From: Phyllostachys edulis
Taxonomy: Eukaryota; Streptophyta; Magnoliopsida; Poales; Poaceae
Assembly: GCA_036346405.1 (NCBI GenBank)
Contig: CM070548.1
Location: 92,722,588-92,786,587, forward strand
DNA length: 64,000 nt
Reading direction: 5' to 3'
Shown in pieces: positions 24,001 to 37,200 of this stretch (the first letter of the stretch is position 1; every line of letters begins with the position of its first letter). The notes below the pieces were generated by a model. That model saw only the letters and a list, made by a program, of their open reading frames with translations, was not told where the DNA came from and searched no databases. The position numbers and the translations under genes are program-made.

Positions 24001-25118
24001 GGGTTGGGTTGGACCAAGTCAGAACAAGTCCGGTCGGTTTGGAGTTTGGGTTAGGGTTTAAAAGGGTTTTGACCGAAAAGGCAAAGAGTTTGACCGGCCG
24101 ATTTAAAATAGAAGAAAATTTTTAAAAAAATCTAAATTTTTTAGGAGGTTATGAGAATCAACTAGGTCTTAGGAAAAATATTTTTAAGCTCTTTTCAAAC
24201 TTAAATTTGTCAAAAATAAATTATTTTCAAAACTAAATTAGTGAAAATGTTTGAAATTTGGTGAGATCAAAATAATTTCTAAAAAATTGTTAAAATAATA
24301 ATAATTCAAGATAAATAATCTAGTATTTGAATAAATTATTTCTAACAACTTTTACTCAAACAAATATTCTAGATTCAAATAAAAATGAAAAACAAGTTAA
24401 AATTTGAAATTTTAGCAAACTTTATTACAATCAAACAAATGTTTTACAATAACACATAATTTATACACATAATACATGATTCCATGATAGTTATTTGGGA
24501 CCCAAAAATATGAAGTTATTGAAATAGCTCTTCATGTCATACACATGATTCCATAACCATATAACATGAATGTATCATCTTCGCAAACCTACAAGGGAGA
24601 TTCGGGATTTCAGAATCTAGCTACTCCCTCTCTGTTCTCTTCTCTACCTATAAGTACCCGATGAACACCAAATGAGTTTGAAGCCTAAGAGGCATCTTGT
24701 CAATCATCTGCAATTCTTTTGATCTTCACAGTCTCCAACTACAAAAAGGAAATATGTACTTCAGTTTTGAGAATATGAGCATTCATTTTCTGAATTAAAT
24801 ACATGACAAACAATTGGTACTGAAAAAATATAACATTTTGTTAAGATTATCAAAAAGAACTTACCACAAGTTGCACCATACCATGTTGTGCAATTGCTAT
24901 AGAATGTTGTCAACAAATAAAATAGTTATATGACCACGATTCTGAGAAAAGGAACTAGTGCTTTATCATACATTGCAAATAAAATACATTGCTAGGTTTA
25001 CTTGTCCAAACACAGGAATAAGTCATTTCAACCACATAAATAGGATTACACCCACTTAGATAGGTTTACTTCCCAATAGGTAGCAAAATAAGTCCTACTC
25101 CAACATAACAATGCTAGC

Positions 25119-27268
25119 TCACAGATTATTGTTACTGATGTACCTAACAACCCAAACAAGCTTTTTTGAGAAGCTCAACTTGTTGAATGCCCGGGCAAGA
25201 GAAACATTCTCACATAGATGAGCATAGTAGTGGGCGAGATGTGCTTCCTCAAATCCCGGGAGATCCATCATATTGTCCCAAAGGTCTTCAGGAACATCAG
25301 TTTCTGCAATACCGGCCTTCTCAATAGCTTTAGCAAGTCTTTCTATGCCGGTGGTCATGAAAGCATACATATCATCATCAGTAGATATCTTGGCCCTCTT
25401 CGGTGGTTTACTTGCCGATGTGTCACCTCCACATGTGGTGGACATTGTCACCTCTTCGGCACTACCATGTCCAACAGCTCTTTTACCTTTATCCTCTGTT
25501 GGAGCCTTCGGTGTGTCATCATCTAAGATTTCATTAACATTTGTACCAATAGGGTCATTTGCTCCCTTTGTATACTTTCTAGTAGCCATGCTATTCCCAA
25601 ATATAGTTGCCATCTCATGATAGTGCTCAAGGGGAGTGTTCAAGTAGTCAGCATCACCGCGGTGATCCTAGACATGAAACTAGGTATGATATGAAAATGA
25701 GGTGCACACATATGAAACAACATACAGTGGCGTACGTCAGGACAAAAATAGAGGGGGTGCTCAACTGCTCATGGAAGAAACCTAATCCGAGGCAATGGTC
25801 ATCCGGATTCAAATCAATCTGAGGCTTCTTTTGTTGAGTTGTGCTCTCATTGGTTCAAAGAGTAATACTTGTATTTGGATTGTTGGAGAAATAGCTATGC
25901 AAAATCCGTTTGTCTATCTTTTATAAATCTACAATAAATTATATGTAATTCATGAGTACTAAGTACATGTAAATAGACTAGACAATTAGACAACATGACA
26001 AGTTCACAACATCATTTCAATTTTCAATATTCCAATTTAAATTAGTGAGCCGCTGACCACCGTGTCAACTTTACCTAATTAGTACTAGTATTTAGTGATT
26101 ACCTCTGCTCAGCTCAGTCGACTGCTCCTTGTGCTGTGACACTTCAGTCTTCGCATTCACATTAACTCCTCACAGTCCTCAATGAGTCAATTGACCAATT
26201 CCTCAAAGCATCAGTCCTCATTTCCTCGATTCCTCAAAGCTGAAGACTCCTCACAATAGTGATCCCGGCCCCGGCCAGCGCCTCCGTGACTCCGTCGGAC
26301 TGGCGGCTACGCTTCTAGCATGGTGCCCACCCACGCCACGCCGCGCACTCGCCAATCGCCGGTGACAACTTGGCAAGGCATGCAGCTCGCCCCATGTGCC
26401 GCTTAGTCTCCGTGGCTCATCTAGTCATCCTCGTGGCGCAAGAGGCGCGCCGCTTCACGGCCCCGGTTGCCCCTGCTGCGCCGCCTCACCGACCTTGTCG
26501 CCACCTCATGACCCTCGTTGTCGCTTTGTCATTTGTCTTGGCCCTTGGTCGATTAAGGGTGGGGAATGGGGAGTTTGGGAATGGGGATTTGGGGAGTGGG
26601 GAGTGGGGAATTAGGGATTTGACGATTTGTGGAGTACGAAAATGGACCTATTAGCTTTTTTGTCTCTTGTTTGTGGAATGAATGAATATGGCCCAAATGT
26701 GAAATGGCCCAAACGTGTAATTTCCTGAGTTTCTTCTTCTACAAAGCTCCTAAAGGTAGTTCGGTGCTTGACTGCTTTCCTTCTTTGGTTCTTCCAGCCG
26801 GTGCTTTGTGAGATTTGGACCCAGGCGCAGGAGATGGTAGCAGGGGGCATTCCACGGGCATGGTGGCTAGAGCCGGTGCGCGTGCCCCGGCGCACACCGG
26901 TGTTGTGTCCGCCACTAACAACATATGATAGGAATTACCTTGACATGACCAGTGTAATGAACATGGTCAAGCCTGATAGTGCAGGTGCTTTCATCCTAAA
27001 AAGCACCACTTAGGTTTTGGAGCTTACCTATCTTTGCCCAAATTTTTCTCCACTTCCTCAAGTGGTTTTGAACCTGATCTCCAGTGACATCCACTCTTAG
27101 ATGCTCATTCAGGGCCCTAGCACAATTGTTGAGGTGCACTTTCTTGAAACCAGTGCACGTTTTGTTACCACTAGCCACAAGATTAGCCAAGTGGGTCAAC
27201 ACAAATGCAAACATTGCATTTGTCCAAATAACCCCACTACTAATGTTACCCCCCCATGTTATCCCCAT
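25119..27268 (-). pseudogene. Harbinger ORF1: Myb/SANT-like DNA-binding partner protein, one nonsense mutation
   Basis: Exon A (27268-26939) reads WTNAMFAFVLTHLANLVASG, then TGFKKVHLNNCARALNEH and HLRKWRKIWAKI. This is the Myb/SANT-like domain of plant Harbinger ORF1 proteins, which binds DNA and assists the transposase. Exon A ends at a GTAATT donor. Exon B (25667-25119) starts after TAG with DHRGDADYLNTPLEHYHEMA and continues through an acidic linker to the conserved C-terminal LPGFEEAHLAHYYAHL region and a stop. The join is in frame. One break is visible: the codon after SGAF near 26996, normally Trp, is TAG, with the family sequence resuming directly after it. The 1.27 kb intron contains GC-rich foreign-looking sequence. 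The start may lie slightly upstream of 27268. Confidence 0.75.
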
Positions 27269-27721
27269 GTTCCGAGTCCATTTCCAAAACTTTGGAAAAA
27301 CAACGTTTTTTCAAGGAAATTGTACTCACATCAAGAAACAATTGTTAACAGTTTTTATTATATACAATGAGAGTGACTATGGTACATGTGTTTGCAATGC
27401 ATGTAAGAACAGCAACATACATGTAAAGTAAAGAAGAGAGGGTACCTTTAAAAACAGACAAGGCTGAAAATGGTATGGTTCCTCACCGAGGACTTCAATT
27501 CAGACACTCAACTAGAAAGTGAAGCTAGATTAGTCAGCAAAGTAGCAACCAAAGTAGCAAAGAACAAATCTCTAGCAGTGTGTAGCAAGTAAAATCAAGC
27601 AATCACAAATAATAGGTTTACATGAGAGGTTTGCATACAATTCATCACAAATAATAGGTTTACATAAGAGGTTCGCATTACATATTCAATGGTTTTCGTA
27701 GTTATGAAGACCTCCCACATT

Positions 27722-29028
27722 TCATTGGCCATAGTGCGCCTCGTCAACCGTGGATCTATGGTCAATTGCTTGCTCCCTTACTGTCCTATGAGGGTTTGGT
27801 GTCCAAGAAGCCTCGGGTACAACAAAATGGTCACTTCCTTGAGACAAAACCCAATTGTGCAGGATGCAGGAGGCTATGACGACATCAACTTGAGTTGAGA
27901 AGGGGAAGAATGGAGTGGCATCATCAAGGACTTTAAACCTCCTCTTGAGTGATCCAAAGGCGCGCTCTACGCTCACTCGTAGAGAAGAGTGCCTAAGATT
28001 GAACAATTCCTTTTCATTAAGGGGAAGATTGTTCCCCCACTCATTCAAGTGGCACCTCACACCGCGGAAAGGTGGGATGAACCTAGGTTTGGCTCCATAA
28101 CCAGCATCCACTAGGTAGAATTTTCCTAAGACATGAGGAACACATTTATGAAGATACTATACTGCTATGTATGGACATATACTACAACGAAGATGCTATT
28201 TACCTTGAGGGACACATAGTCCATTCTCACGCTCTATTGCATCGGCTAACACCGTAGCATCATGAGCAGTCCCCTCCCAACCAGCCAAAACGTATGTGAA
28301 ACGAAGATCAAAGTCTACGGCTGCCATGATATTTTTGAGTAGGAAATGACTTCCTACCACGAAATGCTGCCTCCATAGACGTACTAACGGAAGCCCTTAT
28401 ATGTGTACCATCAATAGCTCCAATGCAATCCTATTTGGTCAACAAAAAGAAAAAAATTTAGTAACCCACCGATGTCCCCCAAAATTCTCTAAGGTATACT
28501 TGTTAGCTATCATACCTTAAAGAATGGATCTCATCTTAGGTTTCCTGCAATTTTTCTTGGGGTCTCCAAAGAAGGTGGCCTAATAAGCTCATTTCATAGC
28601 TCACCTAAGGCATGTAAGACAAGTCCAAAATATCGGCTAACTGTTTCACCTGACCGAGTGAAATTGGTTCCAACTAGCCTATTTCTAAGGTTATGGTCAA
28701 TTGTGTTCAGGAACATGGCCACTTGCTCCTCATCACATACATGTATGGTGTCACGGAGCAAAGAACGCTCTCTCAAAACTTCACACAACTGAAAGAAAAG
28801 AGCTCTCTTAAGCCTAATTGTGTTGGTACAGGTTGTCTCATTCTTCCAAATTTTGGTATTCAGATAATCAATTCTAATCCTATCCCTTTCCTCGATTGGG
28901 CCATATGTAATATGGTCTCTCCTATTCCTTAGTCTAGGCCGTACAAACAAAACTATCATGCAAGCAACCACGTATGTAGCAAAACCAATATGCAACATCT
29001 TTCTCCTTTTGAGCTTCCTGTTGTCCAT
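27722..29028 (-). pseudogene. PIF/Harbinger DDE transposase, broken by two stops and a frameshift
   Basis: Exon a (29028-28516) carries the N-terminal HTH-like region (RSGETVSRYFGLVLHALGEL). Exon b (28430-28204) has the first catalytic Asp in CIGAIDGTH and the second in WEGTAHDATVL. Exon c (28125-27722) has the Glu in SVERAFGSLKRRF, then SCILHN and a stop. Borders follow GT/AG. Lesions: a TGA directly after LGEL (about 28592), a TGA where family members have Trp after AGNLR (about 28525), and one extra A in the run at 28331-28335, which shifts the frame between RKSFPTQ and MAAVDF. All three catalytic residues remain, so decay looks recent. The family cuts and pastes at TWA targets together with ORF1. 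Confidence 0.85.
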
Positions 29029-29584
29029 CTACAATTCATGAGTGACATATATAATTAGCACTAATGACTACAATTTGAGGATATGAACCATACACACTCA
29101 AATCAAGATGCAAACAGATCTGAACATATCCATTGTAATTCAGCAATACCATAATCAATCGACTCAGGATAAAACTATCATGAATCATTACCATACATTG
29201 TAATTCAGCATGCACTACATACAAAAATTCTAGTTTTCCATTTTGTTGACTATCCAACAATCAAACATCAGGTAGTCAATGTACAAATGAATGTCTTATG
29301 TGCTATCAGGTTAGCAAATGATACAATACAGGATAATCAAATTATATACAAGATAATCAAATTCACGAAACAGGATAGTCATAGACAAGACATTGAATGA
29401 CAAGCTGGATGAACAAGTGGATGCTCAATGCCCAACTGATAAACAAACATCAATTGAATGCATGAATTGTTCCAGTGTGCAATGCAAATCCCTAGTGTTC
29501 TACCTATCTTGAGTAGTATCATCCATTCATCCACATATCATACCCAAACAATGGTAATCTTGAGTCGTATCATCCATTCATCCA

Positions 29585-29760
29585 TGTAGCACAAGGGAGG
29601 GGGAGGCGGTGGTGGCTTAGGAGGTGGATGGAGGAGGCGGCGGTGGCTCGAGAGGTGGATGGAGGAGGCGACGGTGGCTCGGGAGGTGGAGGGAGGCGAC
29701 GGCGGTGGCTCGGGAGGAGAGGGGCTTGGACGGCGCCGGCATCGGAGAAGGGAGGAGGAC
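29585..29760. repeat. GGAGGCGGCGGTGGCTCG-type repeat
   Basis: Four to five loose copies of a unit of about 30 bp with GGTGGCTCGGGAGGTGGA. It generates Gly-rich frames that are not accepted as genes. It lies in the right part of the Harbinger-type element. Confidence 0.6.
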
Positions 29761-30437
29761 GAGAGAGGACGGCGACGGGGGAGGAGAGGAGGATTAGAGA
29801 GATGCGCGTTTGGGATCCATACCTTCGATTACCAAGATGAGAGCAACACCGGGGAGGAAGAAGGAGCCGTCGGGTCAGATCCGGGAGAGGAGGCGGAAGG
29901 AGAAGCCGGGCCAGATCTGGGAGGGGAGGAAGAAGGGGCGTCCTTCTGCGTCAAATCCACACCATGGGAGGCGAGGCGACCGGCAGGGTTCTGTGGGGGG
30001 AGATGATGTTCACCGGGGTAATGCGGGCGACGGACGGGCCAGATCTGGGAGAGAAGCGGGGGGAGAAGAGAGGAGCAAAGAAAGGCGAGAAGAGAGGAGC
30101 AAGCAGGGGTAGGGACGTGAAGAGCGAGCGCAATGAGGAGACAACAAGGTGGAGCGAAAAATGAGCGCAATGGGGAGCAATGGAGGAGACAATGAGGTGG
30201 AGAAGAGCGAAGCTAGCATGGGAAGAGAGCGAATGCAATGAGAGAGGAGAGTGAACGCGTGGTTCGAGAAATTGGATCGAACCAGCGGTGCAAAGATCTT
30301 TGGGAATATGCTTCGCGATGGAACCATCTGATCCTGAACCAAACGATCCGATCCATCGAACCAAACAGCTGGATCTACCTATTTTTCGAACCATTCGGTA
30401 CATGACCACCCCATCCCTCCATCCAAATGCACCCTAA

Positions 30438-30747
30438 GGGTGTTTGATTCTTAGAATGGAGTTGAATGAGATGAGATAGTCATGTACCATATGATTTCAT
30501 TGTTCTAGATGAATGAGATGATTCAGCATCTAGAAAAAAATATTCTACAAATTTGTGTCTCACCATCTAAGATGGAATGGTTTCATGCGGACAATCAAAC
30601 ACATTGATAACTTATTTCTTAAACCAATCCATACATATACCACTTAATGTAAGCAACCAAACACACTCTAAAGGTATAAGCAACCAAATACACCCTATAC
30701 CACTTAGTGTAAGCAACCAAACACACCATAAGCAACCAAATACACCC
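30438..30747. mobile_element. Small Tourist-like MITE inserted next to the Harbinger element
   Basis: Left end GGGTGTTTGATTC; right end complementary to GGGTGTATTTGGTTGC. TAA flanks both sides (30435-30437, 30748-30750), and the left TAA is shared with the neighbouring large element. The right terminus is multiplied: AAGCAACCAA followed by ACAC or TACACC occurs at 30651, 30678, 30711 and 30730. Confidence 0.65.
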
Positions 30748-30750
30748 TAA

Positions 30751-31226
30751 CTGATGCTCATTAATCAGAATGGTCCTTCGCACCTCCATGACAAACTTTG
30801 AAAAACATGCAATCCACTGCTCACAGCAGTATCTGGATGGTGACTCCTGACTGTGACCATCAACCAAACCGCAACTCTTGCAGCATGGGAAAGGAAGTAC
30901 ACCACTGACTGCCGCTCTCCTGCCAAATAAATTGCAGCTCTGGAGTGACGAAATACAAGGGCTACATGCAGTGACCAATATATACGCTTTGCCTGACAAG
31001 AGAACTTGGCGTTTATGTTGTGAATTATTATGCATGTCGCCATGCGCACTTTATGTACAACAATGCCAAACCCGACAATCCATCTGTCTCTAACCATTCA
31101 AATCTAGATTCCAGCCAGATGAGGTTATAAGTTGCAACTTACAACTACATGACATTCAGACCTCTAAAGTGCAATCAGCGGCGGTGCAGTTCCGGTGTAT
31201 TTTACATCATCTACGCACTGGTAACA
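30751..31226 (-). other. 3' flank of MED23, presumed 3' UTR
   Basis: Follows the MED23 stop codon. Open frames on both strands overlap each other and have no family features. A poly(A) signal cannot be fixed with confidence. Confidence 0.4.
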
Positions 31227-34200
31227 TTAGGATGGGTTTTGCACTAGCTTTGGATGAGTCGCTGCATAAATTGAGGAGTTTGGATCAGTCTTCAGGTGGG
31301 AGAGAAGATGTTGCACATCTGGCCTCAGAAGTTCCATTACTTTCCCACATAATGTCAATATCTCCGGTTTAGGTTTGCTAGTGCTCTGAACGGGACCTCC
31401 TTGACCTTCATACATGACTGCATGATGCCTATTTTAGCAAAAAGAAAAGAAAATACTTCATTTGAGACCGTATATAGAGAGATTATATGCAGTAACAATT
31501 CAGCATAGAATGAGAACAGAAATGAAGTGCACATCAAAGAAGTTACAATGAGAAAGATGAAAAGTGTCTTACAAGAAGTCAATTATGTCTGCAATTTCTG
31601 ATGCCTCTACAGGAGGCAAGGCCTGAGAGTTCTTCCCAAACACATCCCCCAACACATTGAACAGCAAAGCCAAGGTCTGCAAATCCCGACATCACAAAAT
31701 TAGTAGAACAAGCAAGAAATCATAGTTTCTTCACACAGCAATGTATTGGTTAAGTGTTGGGTCGAGGGGAACAAATTTCGTATAGGATATAGTATAACTG
31801 TATAAGTAAATGTGGAAGGCCGTTCATTTATAGAATAAATATGTCAAAGGCAACACAAAGCAAAGCAGAAAAGTGCAATGCTTTTTTCCATATGTAGTTT
31901 CTGGCAACAAAAGATAGAACAAGTGGAAGTCTTGACTCTTGAATATGCCAAATGGTGAAACACAACCTTGTGGCTATTGAGATTGCAGATACAGCATATA
32001 TTGGTCCATTTCGAAGAGCCAATATCATAGAGTTGTTCACAACAGTTCGAAATTAATCAATTCCAAGTTCATAATGTAAACTCTAAAGCACAGTTTTTGT
32101 GCAACTAGGAAGTAGGAAGGGAAAATCAACCATACCTTCATGAACAGAGGTCGAGCAAAGGCTAGACGAGGCAATAAGGGACCCAATATGCGGAAGGCAA
32201 TTCTCAACATGGCCACTGAATTGACTGGCCGGAGATGTTTGATGACAGTATGGGTAGATTCCAGCCATTCTTGTGGAAGATTGCTAAAAAACGAGTGAAG
32301 AAGGGCAACAATGTTACCTGCAATCAAGGCAGAATATAAACATAATGAGAGCACAGAGTGGCGGTAACATCATAAGTTAACGCTGAGATAGTGAGATGAA
32401 TGAACCCAAAAGGTTGAAGTTGAACAGGTGCAAAAACACACACGGTAAAGCTAAAATGGTTTATTGTACCTATGGCTGTCGATGTATTGTCTTGAGAAGC
32501 CCATGTTGGATCCAGCAGTGCATACCCAACAGCAGAGTCAAGCTCTTTAACAGGCCTCGAACTGTCAGCAAGCCACCAACAATCTTTAATGATGCGAGCT
32601 GCTTCTGAGTATAGTTGCATGTGGAAGTCTGGTGGGAGTTGTGCTAGCAAGAGGCCACATGCTTGAATCATCAAAACAGACAATTGTTGGCAGGAGTAGC
32701 CACTTCTAGAAACAAAGTTAGCATTGATTCCACTTGCAGCAGTACTTGCTCGGTTGGCACCTGCAGATTCAGCACCCCCACCTGAAGGAGAGGTTGGCAG
32801 CCCAGAATTTTGCCCCAAACCACCTGGCATTCCTTGACCAGTATTTGACTGTATAAGCATTGCTTGTACATGTGCTATTATTTGAACTAGAGAGGACACT
32901 ATTTGAGAAGCTGGCACAGAAAGTGAGAGAATCTCAATAGCTGCTGTTTCCAAAACAAGCTGTGTATATGACCCAGGATCCTGATTTTGATAAAATGCCC
33001 TCTGACCATCAGTGTTACTAATTCCACCAGCTTGCAAAGATGCATGAGGCTTGTTGAAAGTTGTGCGTGCTGTACCAGAAGCATCTGCTGGGTTTGATTT
33101 GGACTTGCTACTCAAAGGAGGTATGACATTATTAACAAGGCCTAGCAAAAGGTTGGCAAAGTATTCCGGTGGTGGGCAAATAGAAGAATTTGAGGACCCT
33201 AAATATTGAGCAAAGGAGTCCGAGAAAGGAGTCTGTAAAATGCTCACCATTAGTAGGAATTAAATCAGACAGGTAAAAGGAGTTCCCATAAAAAGAGTAA
33301 ATAGGGGTTTACCTTGGTGCTAACACCCAGCACGTTGAGGATCCTAACAATTAACTTGCTTGGGAGATGACCATAGAAATATGCAAGAATATCACGCACA
33401 AATGTAAATCTTAGTGGGTGGAAGGCAAGAAAGGTGGAATAAAATGCAAGAACCCTGTCTGCGATATCTGTAGCATCGTTCTCAATAAGCCTATAAATTA
33501 TTAGCGGGATGACTGGGAGCAAGCGCGCAGCAATGTCATCGAAAAAGGGAGGATAGCTGCATTACCAACATAAAAACTATAGTAAATCAAGCTTCTATAA
33601 GTTCCATACAAACCAAAAGGCAAAATGACACCATACACTATGGTTAAAAAAATAAAGTCAAATGTCTCCAAATTAACATAATATGTCATCCTAAAAGCTT
33701 GCATAAACATAAGAAACTATCAGAAGATCTATATCGGCCAGGGGCTCGAGGCTAGTACTACCTCTGTTGATTTTTATAAGGTGTGGCTTGACTTAGCCCA
33801 GTCTCCAAAATTGAACTTTGACCATTAATTTCTTTCACAATATATGTTAATAACTATAAAATCATGATCATATGGAAGTACTTTCAAATACGAATCTAAT
33901 GGTACCACTTTTGTGTCACCAAACCCATTTATTTGTTGGACTAATTGTTGGTCAAACATTACAAAGTTTGAAACACGAAATGCATGGGCACCTTATAAAA
34001 ATCAACGGAGGATTTTATAAACAAATGAACAAATATAAAACACAACTAGATATACAATCCAATGCTACAGTAGTACAAAGCCTAATCTAGCAGCAAATGC
34101 ATCTCAGAAGAAAAGCATTGCACTGAAGCCTGTTCAGTAAATCAAAAGCTAGTGGCCCTACAGTTGGGAATAGGGACCATGGTTCCCAAAATCAGCGGGA

Positions 34201-37200
34201 ACCAGCCGGTAACAGGCCAAGAAATTGGAACCGGACAGTCTTCAGTTATTAACCCTCTGGTTCACCCCCTCTCAAATCAACGTCCATACCAGTAGGCTTA
34301 TAATTGTGTCCAGTATTTATCCCAAATTTCAAAAAAAAAAACAGAGAAACAGGAAGTCGGGAAGTGACCCCCCCCCCCTCCCTCTCTGTTTTGGGTCCGA
34401 TTCCAGTTATGGAAACCCTGGTAGGAGCAATACCTAATAACAAAATTAACTGATCAAAACTTTGATTAAATTTTAGGCTGGAATAAGGAATGGATAAACG
34501 CTCATCAACCATAGTAGAAAAGGCCCTGGTTAAAAAAGAAAAACTAAGCACCATAGTGCCCTCAAATAGCTAGTGCTCCGAAAATAATGTTGGAATTGTT
34601 ATCCAATAGCCAAATAAGATTAACAATGCACCTATTTGGACATGTGTAAAACGAATATATTATACATAGTTCAAACTTCAGATATGTGATTGCAAAATTA
34701 ATGAATACACTAGAGTTTCATATCAATTAAAAGATTGCAATTACCGGTCCTTCCACGAGAGATGGTTACCAAGAGCTTTCTGGAGCTCAACTCGTTTTGG
34801 AGGATGATTTTTGAGCCAATGCTCTGGAGAACGAGAATTGCAAAACGCTTTGATTCTTTGCTGAAGTTCCGGTCTTTCAAGCAGACTTATCTGTGATGTT
34901 AAATTGATAATAAAAACAAGTCCAAGTCTCTGCATGGCTGGTAATGGTATATGGGTAAAGTAGCAGTTATACCACCCTAGACAATCATGGTTGGTAAGTG
35001 GTAACAGTATAGATATATATACCACTTGCACTAGCTTTGAAAACTGTAAATAGGATATAACTAGTGGCTTTTAACATATAACCAAGAACAGCTGTTAAAC
35101 TGGTTTCTAGTAGAATGTTTGCAGCTAGCTTATCTAATAATTGAGAAATAGTCAACAAAAACTAAAATAATGGTTACGGTGTAACATATTTAGAAATACA
35201 GCATGCAAACTTGAAATTTTTTGAAGAGGACTTACCACAAGACGTAAAGCATAAGGATCGTCATCCCTGTCAATAAGAGCTAGCAGCAGAATGTCTAGTG
35301 GAAGTAGCTCATGTGTCCAGATAAAGAAAGCAAGATTTGTGATTGCTTTGGAAAGTAAGTCCTGCATAAATAAAATAAGTGATCAGAAAATTTTACATGC
35401 TAGCTACTAAAAAAGTCCACATAAACAAACAGACAATGAGACAGCTTTTTTTACACACTAAAAAAACAAATAAAGCAGGTCTTTTGAGTGAGCGCACCTG
35501 CACTAGATGACCTCGTTGCAGCTCAAGTTGGATATGATGCAGAAGAACATCAACCATTGTATAAATATTTGCTGTAACCTCTTCAGGTGAAAACTCTCTC
35601 AAGACACGAGCCTGCATTAAGATCAAGAAACACATATAGAGTAATGGACAACAGTAATATCAAAGTAATCACAAAAGAAGAAATCATACAAGATTTGCAC
35701 TGTTGATCTCAAGATGACCATTCATCAGCATCCAAGCACCAGCGCAGAGATATTGACGATGCTGAGGGAAACTGTGGCTCAAATAAGTCATGACATATGT
35801 TGGCTCAGCAGATGGTGAGAGTAGCTGATTACATTGATTAATAACAGTAGTTTCTGCCTGAAATGATTGTAAATTGTGAATTGTCAATACAAAAGGTGAA
35901 GAATAAGCCTGGCACAGTATTTCATATAATAAACATGAGATAGCAACTTAAGGGCACTAAAAATAGTACTAGATTGGGAATTCAATACCTTTGGAGATCT
36001 GATAATTTTTTACACATGGCCAGAATAAGTATTTGGAAACAAAGAATTTTCAGGTCACCAAAACTCTATTTGTTCATCCTAACCATAAAATAGTGAAGTA
36101 CTAATAATATCATTCTGGAGGTGAAAAGAATTTAATGACATTTCTAATGCCAATAGTACATTAGAGAGCGTAAAAAACATCACTACATTCTCCATCAATA
36201 GACTACCTATAAATAATAATAGCAGTGATTACATGCTTCAAAGAAATCAACAAACAGACGTGATTACATGCTTCAAAGAAATCAACAAACAGACGCGTAA
36301 AAAACATCACTACATTCTCCATCAATAGACTACCTATAAATAATAATAGCAGTGATTACATGCTTCAAAGAAATCAACAAACAGACGCATGATTTGGCAA
36401 TCCTTGATAAGCCGGTGATCAGCAAATAAATGAACATGGACTTGATAAAAGGGTTGAACAAAGCATATAAATGGACAGAAACTCAACCCAAAAGATAAGA
36501 GGATAGTACCTGCTGCCATGCTTGGATAGCTTGGCCCCTCTTATCCATCCTCCCCATTAAAAAATCACGAATAAGCGGAGGAAAATAGCGTAGAGTCTTT
36601 TCTGACCATGTATGCTGGCTGGTTGCCATAATTTGCTCTAACAATGGTTGAAGATAAATCATGTGTTCAACCTCAGCAATTCCACGTGTCTTGATGGTGA
36701 TAGCAAGGCTTATTATCGTTATGCGGTTAAGCGTTTCAGTAAACTCAGTTGGTCCCTACATTAAATACACATAGAAGTTCATTTCCACGAACCAGTGATA
36801 GACGAATTTCCAAAGAAAAGCAAGCATTATTTTTACCTTCAATTCTTTTTTCACCAAAAAGAAGTCTCTCAGTGAAAGAATCAAATTCATGCACAAATTT
36901 TCAGCTAATCTAAAAAGGCGATGCTCTCCACGTTTTCCCTTAATCATTGATATTATCTTTGTGACATCATACATCAATGCCTTGCTTTTCCCATGATACC
37001 TGAACAAAATCCATAATGATGTAAGAAAAAAAATACAAAATAATATAATCAATAAAAGGGACAAAACATTGGAATTTTCTAAGAAACTGTCAAATAAAGG
37101 AAAAGAATGCCATTTTTGCTGAGGTCGGTTATTAAAGGACGAACATGTGTATATTCAGAGTATAATTTCAGATCTTTGGAAGGAGATGAAAAAAAAAGGT

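Larger units (their letters stand above)
21860..30434 (-). mobile_element. PIF/Harbinger-type transposon, decayed, carrying both ORF1 and transposase
   Basis: The left end GGGTGCGTTTAGTTGG and the inverted right end GGGTGCATTTGGATGG are each flanked by TAA (21857-21859 and 30435-30437), the TWA target of PIF/Harbinger. Inside, on the minus strand, are the two genes such elements need: the DDE transposase (about 29028-27722) and the Myb/SANT-like partner ORF1 (about 27268-25119). Both are broken by point mutations. Repeat arrays at 22205-22725 and 23590-24000 and a GC-rich piece near 26250-26550 enlarge it to 8.6 kb, longer than is usual for the family. The left and right ends could in principle belong to different insertions; the gene content between them favours one element. 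Confidence 0.6.

Noticed and set aside
29628..30409. Gly/Arg-rich plus-strand and Ser/Leu-rich minus-strand frames
   Set aside because: Low-complexity purine-rich DNA at the right end of the Harbinger-type element; no family features.
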